A DNA stretch of 64,000 nucleotides from Neocallimastix lanati (nom. inval.) (taxonomy: Eukaryota > Neocallimastigomycota > Neocallimastigomycetes > Neocallimastigales > Neocallimastigaceae): the NCBI GenBank assembly GCA_016946835.1, contig JACVTC010000082.1:742501-806500 (forward strand), in the 5' to 3' direction. Shown piece after piece: positions 62,707 to 64,000 of the stretch (position 1 is the stretch's first letter; every line of letters begins with the position of its first letter). A program made the translations under genes and the position numbers. The notes below the pieces were generated by a model. It was given only the letters and a program-made list of their open reading frames with translations, ran no database searches and was not told where the DNA came from.

Positions 62707-64000
62707 ATGCAGGCAGTCAATCGAATTGTTTCTAATACATTAGAAAAATATCATAGAGAAAGACTACTATTTGCTCAAACGATTGCTGATCTTGCATTAA
62801 AGGAGGGCTATGTTAATTCCTTACAATCACAAAATGTATTACCTTTATTACGACCTTTATTATTAGATGAAATTCCAGCAATTCAGCAAGCAGCAGCATT
62901 GGCTATTGGTCGATTAGCAAATTATAACGAAGAATTAGCTAAATCAGTAGTAGATTTAGATATTTTACCTCATCTAATTTTTTCACTAAAAAATCAAAAT
63001 GTAACTAAATTAGAAAATAAGAAGAGAATTTCATTTTTATATTAATTATCTAAAATTGTTGCATTCCATTTCAATATGTTATTTTATATTAATAAAGTAA
63101 ATAAAAAAATAAAAAAAATTACAAAATATTAATACAAATTTTCATTTCATTATTTCATTTCCATATTTATATAATTATTTTGATTAATACTCTAAGAGAT
63201 TTTATAAAACAGCTGCTGCATATGTTTTAAGAAGTAATATTCTAATAAAAAAAAAATACTAGAATTATTTTAATATATTTATATTTAAAGTTAATTATTA
63301 ACATTATATTAACTTTCAAAAACTAATTATCTAATTATTCGATTTTATCATTTTATAACCATTGAAAATTATAAAAATGTATTATAATTAATAAAGCTGT
63401 TGCAAAACATTCTGTAAAATTAGCAAATAGTGTTGTTGAATCTGGAGCGTTAACTTCATTAGTTCAATGTCTTGAAGAATTCGATCCTGGAGTTAAAGAG
63501 TCAGCAGCATGGGCACTTGGTTATATTGCCAAACATAATGAAGGTAAATGATATAAGATATTATTAATATATATTAATAGGTTATTAGAATTATATATAA
63601 CTTGAAAATTAAAAGTATGATATTTAATATAAATTTAAATAAATAATTTTTAATTTATAAATATATGAAATACAAAAAAACAATTTTTTTTTTTTTTATA
63701 AAATTAAACAAATAATTAATTAATTAGAATTAGCAAAAGCTGTTGTTGATGCGGGGGCATTACCTCTGCTTATTCTTTGCGTTCAAGAACCAGAACTTTC
63801 ATTAAGAAAAATAGCAATTTCCGCATTAAGCGACATTGCAAAGCATTCATCTGAAGTAATTAAAAAATTTTTTTTTTTTGTTTCCATATTAAAAAAAAAA
63901 TATTAATGAAAATTTATTAATATCTCTTATAGTCATTCCATTAATTGATACTATTATCTCTATAAATATTATTATATATTTTTTGTTAAACTATATTAAT
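62707..64000 (+). CDS. SPAG6: Axonemal central-pair armadillo protein SPAG6/PF16 (5' part; runs off the right edge)
   Basis: This is the only plus-strand gene. Exons 62707-63000, 63197-63233, 63397-63543 and 63728-63855 join in frame to about 202 residues, then the gene leaves the window. PF16/SPAG6 is an armadillo-repeat protein of the flagellar central pair needed for motility. The match to animal and Chlamydomonas proteins is close: LLRPLLLDEIPAIQQAAALA, IGRLANYNEELA, RFYKTAAAYVLR, CLEEFDPGVKESAAWALGYI, VVDAGALPLLILCVQEPE and ALSDIAKHS. The full protein in other species is about 500 residues, so roughly 60% lies beyond 64000. The sequence after 63855 is intron or contains an exon I could not define. 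Confidence 0.95.

Overview
The window is extremely A+T-rich eukaryotic DNA: long T/A runs, (ATT)n and (TTTTA)n arrays and short GT-AG introns. It encodes both flagellar genes (the BBSome subunit BBS4 and the axonemal central-pair protein SPAG6/PF16) and fungal/opisthokont signalling genes. A zoosporic fungus fits best. The base composition and repeat style point to an anaerobic gut fungus (Neocallimastigomycota), but that placement is inference; no rRNA or other lineage marker is present.

I rebuilt nine multi- or single-exon genes by hand from splice signals, frame continuity and family alignment from memory. Exon lengths sum to whole codons in every complete gene. Left to right: (1) 1-4216, minus, a coiled-coil/low-complexity protein cut by the window edge, with tandemly duplicated exons; (2) 9570-10343, minus, an intronless membrane RING-CH (MARCH-type) E3 ligase; (3) 14433-17185, minus, KAE1/OSGEP, the tRNA t6A enzyme of KEOPS; (4) and (5) 18244-25722 and 27514-34209, minus, tandem paralogous P4-ATPase flippases sharing intron positions; (6) 37749-42427, minus, a delta-type PI-phospholipase C (PH, EF hands, X, Y, C2); (7) 47003-51329, minus, a paxillin-like protein with four C-terminal LIM domains; (8) 51542-57285, minus, a C2-C2-C1-RasGAP protein; (9) 58387-61537, minus, BBS4, head-to-head with (10) 62707 to beyond the right edge, plus, SPAG6.

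Long AT-rich spacers (4217-9569, 10344-14432, 34210-37748, 42428-47002) hold no gene I can support. Two of them hold islands of higher complexity: a decayed coding relic at about 36.2-37.0 kb and two poly(A)-tailed, retroposon-like segments at about 43.6 and 44.5 kb.

The most striking item is in the PLC gene. Of about 88 introns modelled, 87 are GT-AG. One (41496-41654) begins ATATCCTT, has TCCTTAAC close to its 3' end and terminates in AC, which is a textbook U12-type AT-AC intron. Other items worth attention are a dispersed minisatellite unit in introns of four genes, identical tandem exons in the first gene, and a C1 zinc finger between the C2 and GAP modules of the RasGAP. Functionally, PLC, C1/C2-RasGAP, LIM protein and flippases all relate to membrane lipid and Ras/cytoskeleton signalling, and BBS4/SPAG6 form a ciliary pair. 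No operon logic is implied.
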